A DNA stretch of 64,000 nucleotides from an uncultured Bacteroidales bacterium (GCA_937892025.1 CALAVA010000042.1:1-64000); one strand, 5' to 3'. Numbered from the stretch's first letter, positions 7,795-15,212 are shown. Notes: generated by a model from the letters alone, not told the origin. A program made the numbers and translations.

Positions 7795-8044
7795 TTTTAT
7801 CTGCTATGGCAATTACGTTGATGTACATGGCAACAAAAATGTATATTTGGGAATTAACAAGAATAATTACTTCGTTGCCGATGAAGGCGATGGAATGTAC
7901 AACGTGTTTGCTTATGCCGACTTTGACGAGGAAGGCTATTATACAGACCACAACGGAGAAGATGGCTACCACATCAGCGACTTTGACATCGTGTTTGAAT
8001 GCAGACACTTTGAAGATGCTTGCAGGTGGATAGACCAACAATGA
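7778..8044 (+). CDS. Hypothetical acidic protein, 88 aa
   Basis: I chose ATG 7778, overlapping the end of the previous gene, because the residues from there form a compact beta-rich domain (MKVKGNFICYGNYVDVHG...). The protein is rich in Asp, Tyr and Phe. No family was recognised. Confidence 0.6.
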   Translation: MKVKGNFICYGNYVDVHGNKNVYLGINKNNYFVADEGDGMYNVFAYADFDEEGYYTDHNGEDGYHISDFDIVFECRHFEDACRWIDQQ

Positions 8045-8068
8045 AGTTTAACTTAAAAAAGAAAAAAA

Positions 8069-8287
8069 ATGAAAGCAAAAGACTTATTGAAAGCCGCCTT
8101 TGTGATACGCAAGGGCAGAGTTTATCAAGATATTGTATGGAACGTAGAGGAAGGTGAAATTAAACCTAATGCTTCATACATACAGACATTTGACAAGTAC
8201 ACAACATTTAGTGGAGGTAATGTTTTCCCCGACGTTACTTTCAAGACAACGGCAGGGGCAACAAGTTATTTATATAAAGTCGATTAA
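8069..8287 (+). CDS. Hypothetical protein, 72 aa
   Basis: A small soluble protein with mixed strand and helix character. It is preceded by an A-rich stretch instead of a purine ribosome site, as usual in Bacteroidetes. Function unknown. Confidence 0.6.
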   Translation: MKAKDLLKAAFVIRKGRVYQDIVWNVEEGEIKPNASYIQTFDKYTTFSGGNVFPDVTFKTTAGATSYLYKVD

Positions 8288-8299
8288 GGAGGATTTGGT

Positions 8300-8530
8300 A
8301 TGACAAACATTGAAAGGGATGTGGCACGTTCCACAATCAGAATGAACAAAGCAGTTGCGAGCCATCTTGAAGAAATAGACTGGGAGCAGCGGCGGTATGA
8401 GATAGCAAAGGAGGATACCAATGTGTCTGCAAAATGCAACAATGGTTATATTGAATGGTGGCAAACTGCCCTATCCGTTTGGAAAGACGATAGCCAAGGA
8501 CGCTATTGGCTTTGCGGACGCATTAATTAA
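8300..8530 (+). CDS. Hypothetical protein, 76 aa
   Basis: ATG behind AAGGAGG. The protein has a helical N-terminal half and a Trp-rich C-terminal half (WWQTALSVWKD). No motif was assigned. Confidence 0.55.
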   Translation: MTNIERDVARSTIRMNKAVASHLEEIDWEQRRYEIAKEDTNVSAKCNNGYIEWWQTALSVWKDDSQGRYWLCGRIN

Positions 8531-8551
8531 AGAACTGAAAGGAGAATGACG

Positions 8552-8709
8552 ATGGAAGCAGGAACAAGAAAGTATTGCTGCATCTGCGGCACAAGGTTCT
8601 TCGGTGGGGGCACAACCCCTACCCGGTTCGGGATGCAGGATATTGCTGCGACACTTGCAACTATGAAAGAGTCTTGCCAGCGAGAATCAAAATGACAAAT
8701 AAGAAATAG
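8552..8709 (+). pseudogene. Zinc-ribbon protein gene split by a frameshift at a G-run
   Basis: The ATG frame gives YCCICGTRFFGGG and then loses the pattern, ending at a stop at 8693-8695. One extra base in the GGGGG run near 8597 would restore HNPYPVRDAGYCCDTC and a basic end, giving a 52-aa protein with two CxxC pairs, a plausible zinc ribbon. Either the gene is frameshifted, the sequence has a homopolymer error, or the ribosome shifts frame here. The full-length reading ends at TAG 8707-8709. No canonical X-XXY-YYZ slippery site is present. Confidence 0.65.
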
Positions 8710-8715
8710 AGCCAT

Positions 8716-8795
8716 GTTCACTAATCACAAAAACACGTTCACACCCAACAAATCGCCCACAAACGGCTTGCTACGGCAAGAAATGTGGTTGGGTG
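8716..8795 (+). promoter_or_regulatory. Second copy of spacer element with nested hairpin
   Basis: GTTCACTAATCACA (8716-8729) and CGTTCACACCCAACA (8736-8750) match the element at 4368-4403. CACCCAAC (8742-8749) pairs with GTTGGGTG (8788-8795), enclosing a perfect CTTGC-TACG-GCAAG hairpin (8767-8780). The surrounding 210 bases hold no gene I can support. Confidence 0.5.
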
Positions 8796-8868
8796 GTCAA
8801 TTATACTGCCGAACAAGAAAAAGCGTCTGTGTGCCGTTTGGTGCATGGATGAAAAAGTATTAAGAAAG

Positions 8869-8900
8869 ATTGTGTTATATCAAAAAAATTAGTAATTTTG
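8869..8900 (+). promoter_or_regulatory. Promoter of the repeat-protein gene
   Basis: The -7 element TAATTTTG is at 8893-8900 and a TTG -33 element lies 23 bases upstream. The start codon at 8919 is 19 bases downstream. Confidence 0.6.
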
Positions 8901-8918
8901 CAAATTAAAATAAAGTTT

Positions 8919-9659
8919 ATGGAAACAAAAGAAGAAAAAATTACAGCCTACAAAGGCTTCGACAAGAACCTCCAATGTAGAGGGTTTCAGTACGAGATTG
9001 GCAAAGAGTACGAACTGCCAGAAGGCGAGACACCAGATGTTTGCAAGCGAGGCTTCCATGCTTGCGAAAATCCTTTAGAAGTGCTCAATTATTATTTTCT
9101 CAACGATGACGCGAACTTCGCACGTTTTTGCGAGGTTGAGCAATCGGGCTGTTTATCTAAAGAAGAAAACACAACCAAGGTTGCATCTTCAAAAATCAAA
9201 ATTAAGGCAGAATTAAAGTTCGCCGAATGGGTTAAGTTGGGAGTAGAGTGGATTAAGGAAAAGACTTCGCCATACAAGGTTGATGTAAAGTCTGAAAACA
9301 CCTTGAATGATAATGGCGGCGACTCTGCACAGATTGGCTCAAGCGGCGACTCTGCACAGATTGGCTCAAGCGGCAACTCTGCACGGATTGGCTCAAGTGG
9401 CGACTATGCACAGATTGGCTCAAGCGGCGACTATGCACAGATTGATAGTACGGGTGAAGATAGTGTAATTATGTGTGCTGGTTATAATTCACGTGTGAAA
9501 GCAAAGGTCGGCTCTTGGATAACACTTGCCGAGTGGTACAAAGATGAAGAGTCGGAAATATGGAAGCCCAAATGCGTAAAGACCGAGTATGTGGACGGAG
9601 GGAGAATCAAGGCAGATACTTGGTATATGCTTGTGGATGGTGAGTTTAAGGAAGTGTAA
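8919..9659 (+). CDS. DUF7666-like protein with GDSAQIGSS repeats
   Basis: A 246-aa protein. The N-terminal part (AYKGFDKNLQCRGFQYEIGKEYE...GFHACENPLEVLNYY) matches a domain frequent in gut phages and prophages, which I believe is called DUF7666. Residues about 134-178 form five nine-residue repeats of the GDSAQIGSS type, expected to stack as a beta-solenoid. A C-terminal domain (AKVGSWITLAEWYKDE...KADTWYML) follows. Role unknown. It has its own promoter. I chose ATG 8919 because an upstream in-frame start lies at or before the transcription start. Confidence 0.7.
   Translation: METKEEKITAYKGFDKNLQCRGFQYEIGKEYELPEGETPDVCKRGFHACENPLEVLNYYFLNDDANFARFCEVEQSGCLSKEENTTKVASSKIKIKAELKFAEWVKLGVEWIKEKTSPYKVDVKSENTLNDNGGDSAQIGSSGDSAQIGSSGNSARIGSSGDYAQIGSSGDYAQIDSTGEDSVIMCAGYNSRVKAKVGSWITLAEWYKDEESEIWKPKCVKTEYVDGGRIKADTWYMLVDGEFKEV
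9318..9452 (+). repeat. Five 27-bp tandem repeats inside the gene
   Basis: Units start at 9318, 9345, 9372, 9399 and 9426, each encoding GDSAQIGSS or a close variant. The units are nearly identical at DNA level, so copy number could change by slippage or recombination. Confidence 0.85.
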
Positions 9660-9685
9660 TTATAAATTGTAAAACAATAAACAAC

Positions 9686-10135
9686 ATGAAAAAGTATCTT
9701 TTTATTATCATGTGCCTTTGTGTGGGCATCGTGTCTGCAAATGCACAGCAGAAGAAAGCGACGACGTATTACACGCAGAAAGACATCGACGGCATCTGGC
9801 TTACTACGGAAGTGTACAACGAGCACACACAGTCGTGGCAAGCGGTCGGCGGTGATGATGCATCGGCATGGGCATTCACGGACATCAAGTCAGACGGAAG
9901 ACCCATTGCCATCCTCAACAACAGCGGCGGCGTATCGCAGTTTGTCTATACCTTTGCGGCGAACAGCATCAAGTTGTACAACATTGTTGACAGGGCATCT
10001 TTGCTTGTGACGATAAAGGTGTTAAGTGTCAGTCGTGGGCAAAGTTTTGTCGGCAGGATGTCAACGACGAGTAGCCCATATACGGCTAAATTCAAGTTTG
10101 TGAAGATTGACACGGAGGAAGAAAAAGAAGAATAA
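9686..10135 (+). CDS. Exported protein with signal peptide, 149 aa
   Basis: A classic Sec signal peptide is visible: basic MKK, hydrophobic YLFIIMCLCVGIVS and an ANAQ cleavage site near residue 21, giving a mature periplasmic protein of about 128 aa. The mature part is predicted to be mostly beta strands, with a lipocalin-like feel (IWLTTEVYN...FVYTFAANSIKLYN). Phage-encoded exported proteins often alter the host surface or block superinfection, which is possible here but unproven. A terminator follows directly. Confidence 0.75.
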   Translation: MKKYLFIIMCLCVGIVSANAQQKKATTYYTQKDIDGIWLTTEVYNEHTQSWQAVGGDDASAWAFTDIKSDGRPIAILNNSGGVSQFVYTFAANSIKLYNIVDRASLLVTIKVLSVSRGQSFVGRMSTTSSPYTAKFKFVKIDTEEEKEE

Positions 10136-10146
10136 AAAACACACAC

Positions 10147-10180
10147 CACTTTTGATGAAAGAAAAAAGTGTTTATAGTTT
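10147..10180 (+). terminator. Rho-independent terminator of the left operon
   Basis: CACTTTT (10147-10153) pairs with AAAAGTG (10164-10170) and TTTATAGTTTTATTT follows. It closes the block ending with the exported-protein gene. Confidence 0.6.
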
Positions 10181-10219
10181 TATTTATTCTTTTATTTAAT
10201 ATATATATTTAATAACAAG

Positions 10220-10350
10220 TTAGCAAATAGGTCACATGGGATTAGCAAATAGGTCGCCTCCCGTTAGTAAATAGGTCGGGCGTGTTAGCAAATAGGTCAC
10301 AAATTTTGGCTTTGAGGTTATAGATTTGGACTTTGAGGTTACAAATTTTG
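10220..10350. repeat. Iteron array: candidate origin or operator
   Basis: Four direct copies of TTAGCAAATAGGTC (one base changed in the third) start at 10220, 10242, 10264 and 10285, so spacing is 22, 22 and 21 bp. They are followed by CTTTGAGGTTA at 10310 and 10331 (21 bp apart) and ACAAATTTTG at 10299 and 10341 (42 bp apart). Direct repeats phased at two helical turns are typical of iteron origins bound by a Rep protein. They could also be a repressor array for the promoter just downstream. Confidence 0.75.
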
Positions 10351-10410
10351 ACAAAGAAATACTGAAATTTGAACTTTTTTGAAGATAAATTAAAAAAAAG
10401 TCGCAAAAAG

Positions 10411-10442
10411 TTTTGTGTATTGAAAATGTATGGCTACCTTTG
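10411..10442 (+). promoter_or_regulatory. Promoter of the double-HTH gene
   Basis: TTTTG at 10411-10415 and TACCTTTG at 10435-10442 are 23 bases apart (TTTG start to TA start), with GTATTGAAA between them. The motif is shared with five other promoters in this window. Confidence 0.75.
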
Positions 10443-10540
10443 CAATACGTAATTGTGGCTGGCACCAGATTACAAGACATACACAGAATGTAAGCGAAAG
10501 CAAAACATTATATCCTACTTTGTTGGGAAGGAGAAGCCCT

Positions 10541-10592
10541 GTAACCCCGTGCCAGTTGTTCTTTTGAACAGGTTACGGGGTTTCAACTTTTT
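10541..10592 (+). promoter_or_regulatory. Terminator-like hairpin in leader (possible attenuator)
   Basis: AACCCCGT (10543-10550) pairs perfectly with ACGGGGTT (10575-10582), and TCAACTTTTT follows. GTAAC (10541-10545) can instead pair with GTTAC (10572-10576), so two structures compete. The hairpin lies inside the leader of the next gene, where it could stop or allow read-through. Confidence 0.5.
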
Positions 10593-10608
10593 AATAAGTA
10601 GGAATTTT

Positions 10609-11364
10609 ATGGAACTGAAACGCACTATAATGACACAATGCAAAGGCAAACCACAACTACAAAAGGCTGTGGCGGTTGCCCTTTGCATTAAACACAAACT
10701 TGGGCGTTCATCCATGATGCGTAACTATTCCATCAATAAATTACACACACTTACTAAGATTTCAGCACGAACACTAAACAAATACCTGCCTATCCTCATA
10801 CAACATGGGTGGGCAATGCTTGAAGGGAAAAACAACCAACATCTAATCATTTGCAGGATGGTTTCACACACGGCAAAAAGAAATATCTGTGTGGATAAGT
10901 TCTGCTTTGACTCATTCACGGAAATATACCGCTCACTACGAACTTTCTTGGCACTTCTCATACAAGCCAACAAGGACTTTATCAAATGCACGATTCAGAG
11001 TGTTGCAGACCCGAAAGACGGAAAGTCATACGAGGCAGCAAAACGAAAAGTGAAACGTCTCATTCAAAAAGGCATCCTTAATGGCAGATATGAACAATAC
11101 AAAGAATACGGATTGAGCCTGAAACGTATAGCACAAGAAACAGGTAACTGCATCCGTACCGCACAACGTATCATGCGGTATGCGATTTGCAAAAATTGGG
11201 CAAAAAAATTCCATCATTTTGAACAAGTTTTTGCAAAAGGGGTTAATTATAGAAATGTTTATGGTTATACGTTCTCTACAAAGAACAATCTTTACATCAT
11301 TCATGCCAATACATACGAACTCAATGATGATGTAAGGAACAACCTCCTCGTTGGTAATATTTAG
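10609..11364 (+). CDS. Double helix-turn-helix protein, putative replication or regulatory protein
   Basis: A basic 251-aa protein with two HTH-like segments: NYSINKLHTLTKISARTLNKYLPIL (about residues 35-59) and LSLKRIAQETGNCIRTAQRIMRYA (about 166-190). ATG 10609 is preferred to an upstream TTG that would place the terminator-like hairpin inside the gene. Its position immediately after the iterons suggests it may bind them, either as a replication initiator or a repressor. I did not recognise a named Rep family. Confidence 0.65.
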   Translation: MELKRTIMTQCKGKPQLQKAVAVALCIKHKLGRSSMMRNYSINKLHTLTKISARTLNKYLPILIQHGWAMLEGKNNQHLIICRMVSHTAKRNICVDKFCFDSFTEIYRSLRTFLALLIQANKDFIKCTIQSVADPKDGKSYEAAKRKVKRLIQKGILNGRYEQYKEYGLSLKRIAQETGNCIRTAQRIMRYAICKNWAKKFHHFEQVFAKGVNYRNVYGYTFSTKNNLYIIHANTYELNDDVRNNLLVGNI

Positions 11365-11414
11365 ATGGTAAAACGTAAAGGGTATAAATTTTTTCAAACT
11401 TTTAACCGAAATAA

Positions 11415-11446
11415 TTTGGAATATTCAAAATATCTGCTTAACTTTG
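11415..11446 (+). promoter_or_regulatory. Promoter of tRNA-Ser-led operon
   Basis: TTTGG at 11415-11419, ATATTCAAA, and TAACTTTG at 11439-11446, with 24 bases from TTTG to TA. The transcript would start about 85 bases before the tRNA. The leader folds GCCAATCCC against GGGGATGGC. Confidence 0.8.
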
Positions 11447-11538
11447 CAACCGATAAATTTCTTGGGAATAAACCATAAAATGTAAATTTAAGTTAGTGAA
11501 AAGCCAATCCCTGTTTGTGAAAATGGGGATGGCTAAAG

Positions 11539-11623
11539 GGAGGATTGGCAGAGTGGTAATGCAGCACATTGCTAACGTGTAACACGGTGAAACGTGTCGG
11601 TGGTTCGAGTCCATCATCCTCCG
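11539..11623 (+). tRNA. tRNA-Ser (anticodon GCT)
   Basis: A complete class II cloverleaf: acceptor GGAGGAT/ATCCTCC, D-arm with GAGTGGTAA loop, anticodon loop TTGCTAA (anticodon GCT), long variable arm ACACG/CGTGT, and T-arm with TTCGAGT loop. The discriminator base is G and CCA is not encoded. There is one A-C mismatch at the base of the anticodon loop (31-39). It reads AGC/AGT serine codons. It lies in the leader of an operon and is followed by a hairpin. Confidence 0.9.
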
Positions 11624-11694
11624 CAAACCGCTGTGAAGCGACAGAGACTTTCCAATGGGAAAGAAAGAAAAGGGAGTAAATATTCATTGTATTA

Positions 11695-11720
11695 GGGGTG
11701 AAGCGTCACCCCACCTTTTA
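11695..11720 (+). terminator. Hairpin after tRNA-Ser (weak terminator or processing hairpin)
   Basis: GGGGTGA (11695-11701) and TCACCCC (11706-11712) form a perfect 7-bp stem with an AGCG loop, followed by ACCTTTTA. The T-run is short, so some transcripts probably continue into the next gene at 11748. Confidence 0.55.
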
Positions 11721-11747
11721 AGAACTTAACAACAAAACAATATATAT

Positions 11748-12305
11748 ATGCAGATACAATACGAAAACGAGGTGATTGAATACCTCAACATACCAAGCAT
11801 ACCCAGGAAGACTTGGGACAAGGAACGGCGACCATCATTCAAGGACGGTGTTGCCGTTGTAACCCTGCATGGCGACCGAAAAGCCTACGCTGTGGTGACT
11901 TTTGATGCCGAGAGGGATGACAGACCGCACATCAAAAAAGTGTTCGGCATTGAGCCTTTCTACGGCATTGAGGAAATATATGTTGTTCCATCCTACATGG
12001 ACGAGGACGTGGAGCACATGGACTTGGATGAGCAGAGCAAGGTTGCCGCACAAAGGGTGCTGGAGGAGGCACATGAGTTGGAAATGGAGGGTGTTGAAGA
12101 GCCAAAGATTCAGTTGCCGAACAATGAATACTTCTTCGACAACGTGCATTCGGACGAGGAGGCAATCGCCTTTATCAAGTCGTACAATCGTGCCAACAAA
12201 ATAAAGGGACGTGTGCCGACCGACCACGAAACTATCGTGATGAAACTTTCAGTCATTTATTCAGATATGCAGAAAGGTAAAAATCGTAAAAACAAAAGAA
12301 GATAA
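11748..12305 (+). CDS. Hypothetical protein, 185 aa
   Basis: The N-terminal half looks like an alpha/beta domain (GVAVVTLHGDRKAYAVVTFDAE). A long acidic helix spans about 95-115, and the C-terminus is lysine-rich (KGKNRKNKRR). Soluble. No catalytic motif was recognised. First protein gene after the tRNA-Ser. Confidence 0.7.
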   Translation: MQIQYENEVIEYLNIPSIPRKTWDKERRPSFKDGVAVVTLHGDRKAYAVVTFDAERDDRPHIKKVFGIEPFYGIEEIYVVPSYMDEDVEHMDLDEQSKVAAQRVLEEAHELEMEGVEEPKIQLPNNEYFFDNVHSDEEAIAFIKSYNRANKIKGRVPTDHETIVMKLSVIYSDMQKGKNRKNKRR

Positions 12306-12311
12306 ATTATC

Positions 12312-12968
12312 ATGAAGAAGAAGAAAGAAACAAGAGACCAGTTAGAAAGACGCATCAACAATGCCATCGTGTTTGTGCCAAAGGACAAGGAGTCTAAGAC
12401 CATTTATTTCAGCGAGCGAGGGCTTCGGCTGACCGTGACATCCGAAGCTGCGGTCATCGAGACAGGCTTTCATCGTCACGTCTTTAGCAACGTCACCGCA
12501 TCAGGCATAAGCAGACCGTTTCTCTACACCCGACGTCTTATTGAGATTGCAAACGAGAACGACTGCAAGACGGAGGACGGATATTCATTTGCCAAGTTGC
12601 TCGAAGTGCTTAAAGCAAAGGAAGACCAAGCGGAATACAACCTTGCCGTGTACACGGAGTGGTGGATATTCAACTGCTTTCAGCCCCTCTTCTCAATAGG
12701 CGAGTCGGCAGCAGAATCATGGCTTGTCTATGAAGCCTATCTGCACAATATCGCACGGAATGCGGTTATCTTGTCAGAAAAGACAGAGGACATGACCAAC
12801 AAGCAGTTCTTGGATGCGGTTATCAAGAATATGCAGGAGTTCACGGCAGAAGTAGATGAACGTGTCATATTCCCAAAAAAGACCGATGAAGAGCGTATTA
12901 AGGAGGAAATTGCAGCGATTCAGGAAACAGAGAACGAACAAGTATTGAACACACAGAAAGAAGGATGA
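12312..12968 (+). CDS. Hypothetical protein, 218 aa
   Basis: A mostly helical soluble protein starting six bases after the previous gene. The N-terminus is basic (KKKKETRDQLERRI), the centre mixes aromatic helices, and the last 50 residues are strongly charged and likely coiled. It ends one base before the HTH gene. Unknown family. Confidence 0.7.
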   Translation: MKKKKETRDQLERRINNAIVFVPKDKESKTIYFSERGLRLTVTSEAAVIETGFHRHVFSNVTASGISRPFLYTRRLIEIANENDCKTEDGYSFAKLLEVLKAKEDQAEYNLAVYTEWWIFNCFQPLFSIGESAAESWLVYEAYLHNIARNAVILSEKTEDMTNKQFLDAVIKNMQEFTAEVDERVIFPKKTDEERIKEEIAAIQETENEQVLNTQKEG

Positions 12969-12969
12969 T

Positions 12970-13140
12970 ATGGAAGAAAAGGATTTTGAATGGATTTCAG
13001 CGAGCGAGTACGCCAAACGGGAAGGCGTGACGACCCAGACCGTGTACAACTGGATTAAGGAACAGAAACTTGTGACGATGGAGTTCACAAGGGGAAAGAT
13101 GAACGGAGTGCTTATCCAAGTACCTAAAAAACAAGAATAA
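12970..13140 (+). CDS. Small HTH protein, excisionase/MerR-like, 56 aa
   Basis: Residues 8-32 (WISASEYAKREGVTTQTVYNWIK) read as the helix-turn-helix of the excisionase or MerR-like fold, followed by a short wing (LVTMEFTRGKMNGVLIQV). Such proteins bind DNA as recombination directionality factors or local regulators. It starts one base after the previous gene's stop. Confidence 0.7.
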   Translation: MEEKDFEWISASEYAKREGVTTQTVYNWIKEQKLVTMEFTRGKMNGVLIQVPKKQE

Positions 13141-13141
13141 T

Positions 13142-13429
13142 ATGGCAAGCAGGACAGCGGAATATTATCGCACACACCCGAAAGCACGGAAGAAGCACGT
13201 TGAATACCAAAAAGAATACAACAAGAAAGAGGAGCAGGTAAAGAAACGTGTCGAATGTATTGAGCATAACCGTGAACATGACAAGAAATATGGCAAAGCA
13301 TCACGCAAAGGCAAGGATGCAAGCCACACAAGTCACGGCATCGTTTACAAGTCCTCCTCCGCCAATCGTGGCAGCAAGTCAGATACCGCAGGTGACAGAC
13401 GTGCGAGAGGTGGTAAAAAGAAAAAATAG
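13142..13429 (+). CDS. Basic phage protein with SRTAxYY start, 95 aa
   Basis: A very Lys/Arg-rich, probably partly disordered protein. MASRTAEYYRTHPKARKK followed by a conserved-looking HTSHGIVYKSSSANRGSKSD segment is a pattern I have seen in many tailed phages, usually of unknown role. The charge suggests nucleic-acid or head contact. Confidence 0.65.
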   Translation: MASRTAEYYRTHPKARKKHVEYQKEYNKKEEQVKKRVECIEHNREHDKKYGKASRKGKDASHTSHGIVYKSSSANRGSKSDTAGDRRARGGKKKK

Positions 13430-13452
13430 TTATTAACTTTATAAAACAAAAA

Positions 13453-14073
13453 ATGAAGAAACTGATTCTTATGGGTCTTTTGCTGGCGGTAGTCGGCATT
13501 ATGGCTACGGGCTGTTCGTCTTGCAAGTCCGAGAACAAAAAGCAGGACACCGAAAATGAAGCATACCACGACTACGATGGCGTGGTGCAGGACTTTACCG
13601 CTGGTACGGCAAAGATTCAGGCAATGCACCGTCAGACGATGTTCTCCTTGGTTGGTGGCGACTACGAGTGGCGTAATTCACGCATAATCTTTAATGACAC
13701 CGTGACCACAGATAACATTGACGACATCCACATCACGGACATCAATGATGTATTCTGCTATTGGAACGACGGCATGTGGGTGCAGTACATTTGTTCTAAT
13801 GTGAAGAACGGATTGCAAATTCCCTTTCCAATCAATGACGTATGGATTGAGGATGATGACCTGAATGACCAACCGATGGAACTCTCTGCCGAGGATGCCT
13901 TGCAGAGATTAAAAGAGTGGAACGGCATATTGCCAAAAGCGAAGTTCATCACGTTGCGATTGCCAGTTGGTCCGAAGCCTTGCAATCCACAATGGGTGTT
14001 CGGCGATGTGTATGATGTGCTATTCATCGATGCTGTAACAGGTGACATTACGGATTCAAATCCTGCTTTTTGA
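13453..14073 (+). CDS. Lipoprotein, 206 aa
   Basis: A lipoprotein signal peptide is clear: MKKLILMGLLLAVVGIMATGC, with a lipobox ending at Cys21. The residues after it are SSCKSENKK. The mature domain is acidic, rich in Asp and Trp, with no recognised family. A membrane-anchored periplasmic lipoprotein encoded in an early phage operon is a candidate for superinfection exclusion or envelope modification. Confidence 0.75.
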   Translation: MKKLILMGLLLAVVGIMATGCSSCKSENKKQDTENEAYHDYDGVVQDFTAGTAKIQAMHRQTMFSLVGGDYEWRNSRIIFNDTVTTDNIDDIHITDINDVFCYWNDGMWVQYICSNVKNGLQIPFPINDVWIEDDDLNDQPMELSAEDALQRLKEWNGILPKAKFITLRLPVGPKPCNPQWVFGDVYDVLFIDAVTGDITDSNPAF

Positions 14074-14094
14074 AAAACTAAAATCATTACAATT

Positions 14095-14532
14095 ATGGAT
14101 TCAGTAACATTATCATTGGCACAGTACAACACCCTGCGTGACGAAAACGCAGCACTTAAAACGCAGAACAGCGAACTTGAAGATGCACTTGAGGCATTGA
14201 AAGAGAACGACGGGCAAAAGGTCATCATCCGTGAATCCTGCACTTGTGAGGATGAGGAGGGCGAAGAAACCGTATGCGTTCACACATGGGTAAAGGGATT
14301 TGATGAGGTGAAAGCCGAGGTTGAAGAGTTCTACAAGAAGAAGATTGAGGACTTGGAAACAGAGATTGAGGCAAAGACCAAAGCGGCTGAAAAGGTGTCA
14401 GAGGAACTGCTTTCCAACGCCGAAAGCCAGAAGCAGACCGCTGATGCCCTTGCGAAGAAAGCATTGGAGGCTGAAATGGAAGTGTCACGATTAAAGCACA
14501 GAAACCTATGGAAGAGAATTTTGAACAAATAG
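14095..14532 (+). CDS. Coiled-coil protein, 145 aa
   Basis: Heptad-like coiled coil near residues 14-40 and again 75-140, separated by a short cysteine-bearing segment (ESCTCEDEEGEETVCVHTW) that could bind metal. Its end overlaps the next gene by 25 bases in another frame. Role unknown. Confidence 0.65.
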   Translation: MDSVTLSLAQYNTLRDENAALKTQNSELEDALEALKENDGQKVIIRESCTCEDEEGEETVCVHTWVKGFDEVKAEVEEFYKKKIEDLETEIEAKTKAAEKVSEELLSNAESQKQTADALAKKALEAEMEVSRLKHRNLWKRILNK

Positions 14533-14840
14533 AGTTTGAACAAATAAGGAGTGTTTACAAAGAAGTCCATTCCACCGGCATTATTAAAATCCTGATTAAC
14601 ACGGAAGTAAAATGGGTGGATTTCCTAATCGACAGAGTTCTTGAAAAGCATCAGATTGCTGTGTCTTTCTTTCTTGGAGACCCTGCTGAGAAAATAGAAT
14701 ACATTGACATGGGGAAAGACTATGACACATTTAAGTATTTGATATTCACTCAGCAATACAAAGACCAAATCACCCTGTTGGTAGTTCCAAGAACTCTTCT
14801 GATGGATAAAAAAGAATGGAAAAAGTATGGAGAATCTTGA
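14508..14840 (+). CDS. Hypothetical protein, 110 aa
   Basis: ATG 14508 lies inside the end of the previous gene. The protein mixes helix and strand, with a hydrophobic core segment ITLLVVPRTLLM. Its own 3' end overlaps the next gene by 14 bases. No family was recognised. Confidence 0.65.
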   Translation: MEENFEQIEFEQIRSVYKEVHSTGIIKILINTEVKWVDFLIDRVLEKHQIAVSFFLGDPAEKIEYIDMGKDYDTFKYLIFTQQYKDQITLLVVPRTLLMDKKEWKKYGES

Positions 14841-15210
14841 ACAAATGAGAAAGAACTTCGAGAAGGCGGTGGCAGATTATGTTGCCGTTTTCTTGAAGCA
14901 GTTTGAACTGGATGAAAGTGATTGCTGGTGGGTTGGTGACAGAATCGGGGTGGATAACTTCTGCTTCGGTGACTTCTATGCTATCTCACTCAATGAAATG
15001 ATTTACTGCATTGAGAACGGTGTTACTTATGACGAGTTTGTTGCTCACATGGACTATCTTCTCAAATGCGATGAATACAATTTCCCGTTGATGAACTTGA
15101 AAGCATGGCATACAGGAGCACCACGCATTCCGCAAGAAACCTTTGACCGATTGGATGGTCTGAAACGTGATTTGGACGAAGCGATTAAGAACGAAAGAGA
15201 AAAGTTTTAG
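14827..15210 (+). CDS. Hypothetical acidic protein, 127 aa
   Basis: A soluble, acidic, Trp/Tyr-rich protein. It begins within the preceding gene and ends two bases before a 47-aa gene, so the small genes from 14.1 to 15.5 kb look like one translationally coupled chain. Unknown function. Confidence 0.65.
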   Translation: MENLEQMRKNFEKAVADYVAVFLKQFELDESDCWWVGDRIGVDNFCFGDFYAISLNEMIYCIENGVTYDEFVAHMDYLLKCDEYNFPLMNLKAWHTGAPRIPQETFDRLDGLKRDLDEAIKNEREKF

Positions 15211-15212
15211 GT

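Noticed and set aside
10220..10298. CRISPR array
   Set aside because: Repeats are 14 bp with 7-8 bp spacers, so this is an iteron pattern, not CRISPR.
10232..10480. Minus-strand open frame over the iterons with repeated residues
   Set aside because: The repeats in the peptide only mirror the DNA iterons. No ribosome site or codon pattern supports it.
12774..13550. 258-codon Cys/Phe-rich antisense frame
   Set aside because: Crosses four coupled plus-strand genes, and its composition is typical of an antisense shadow.
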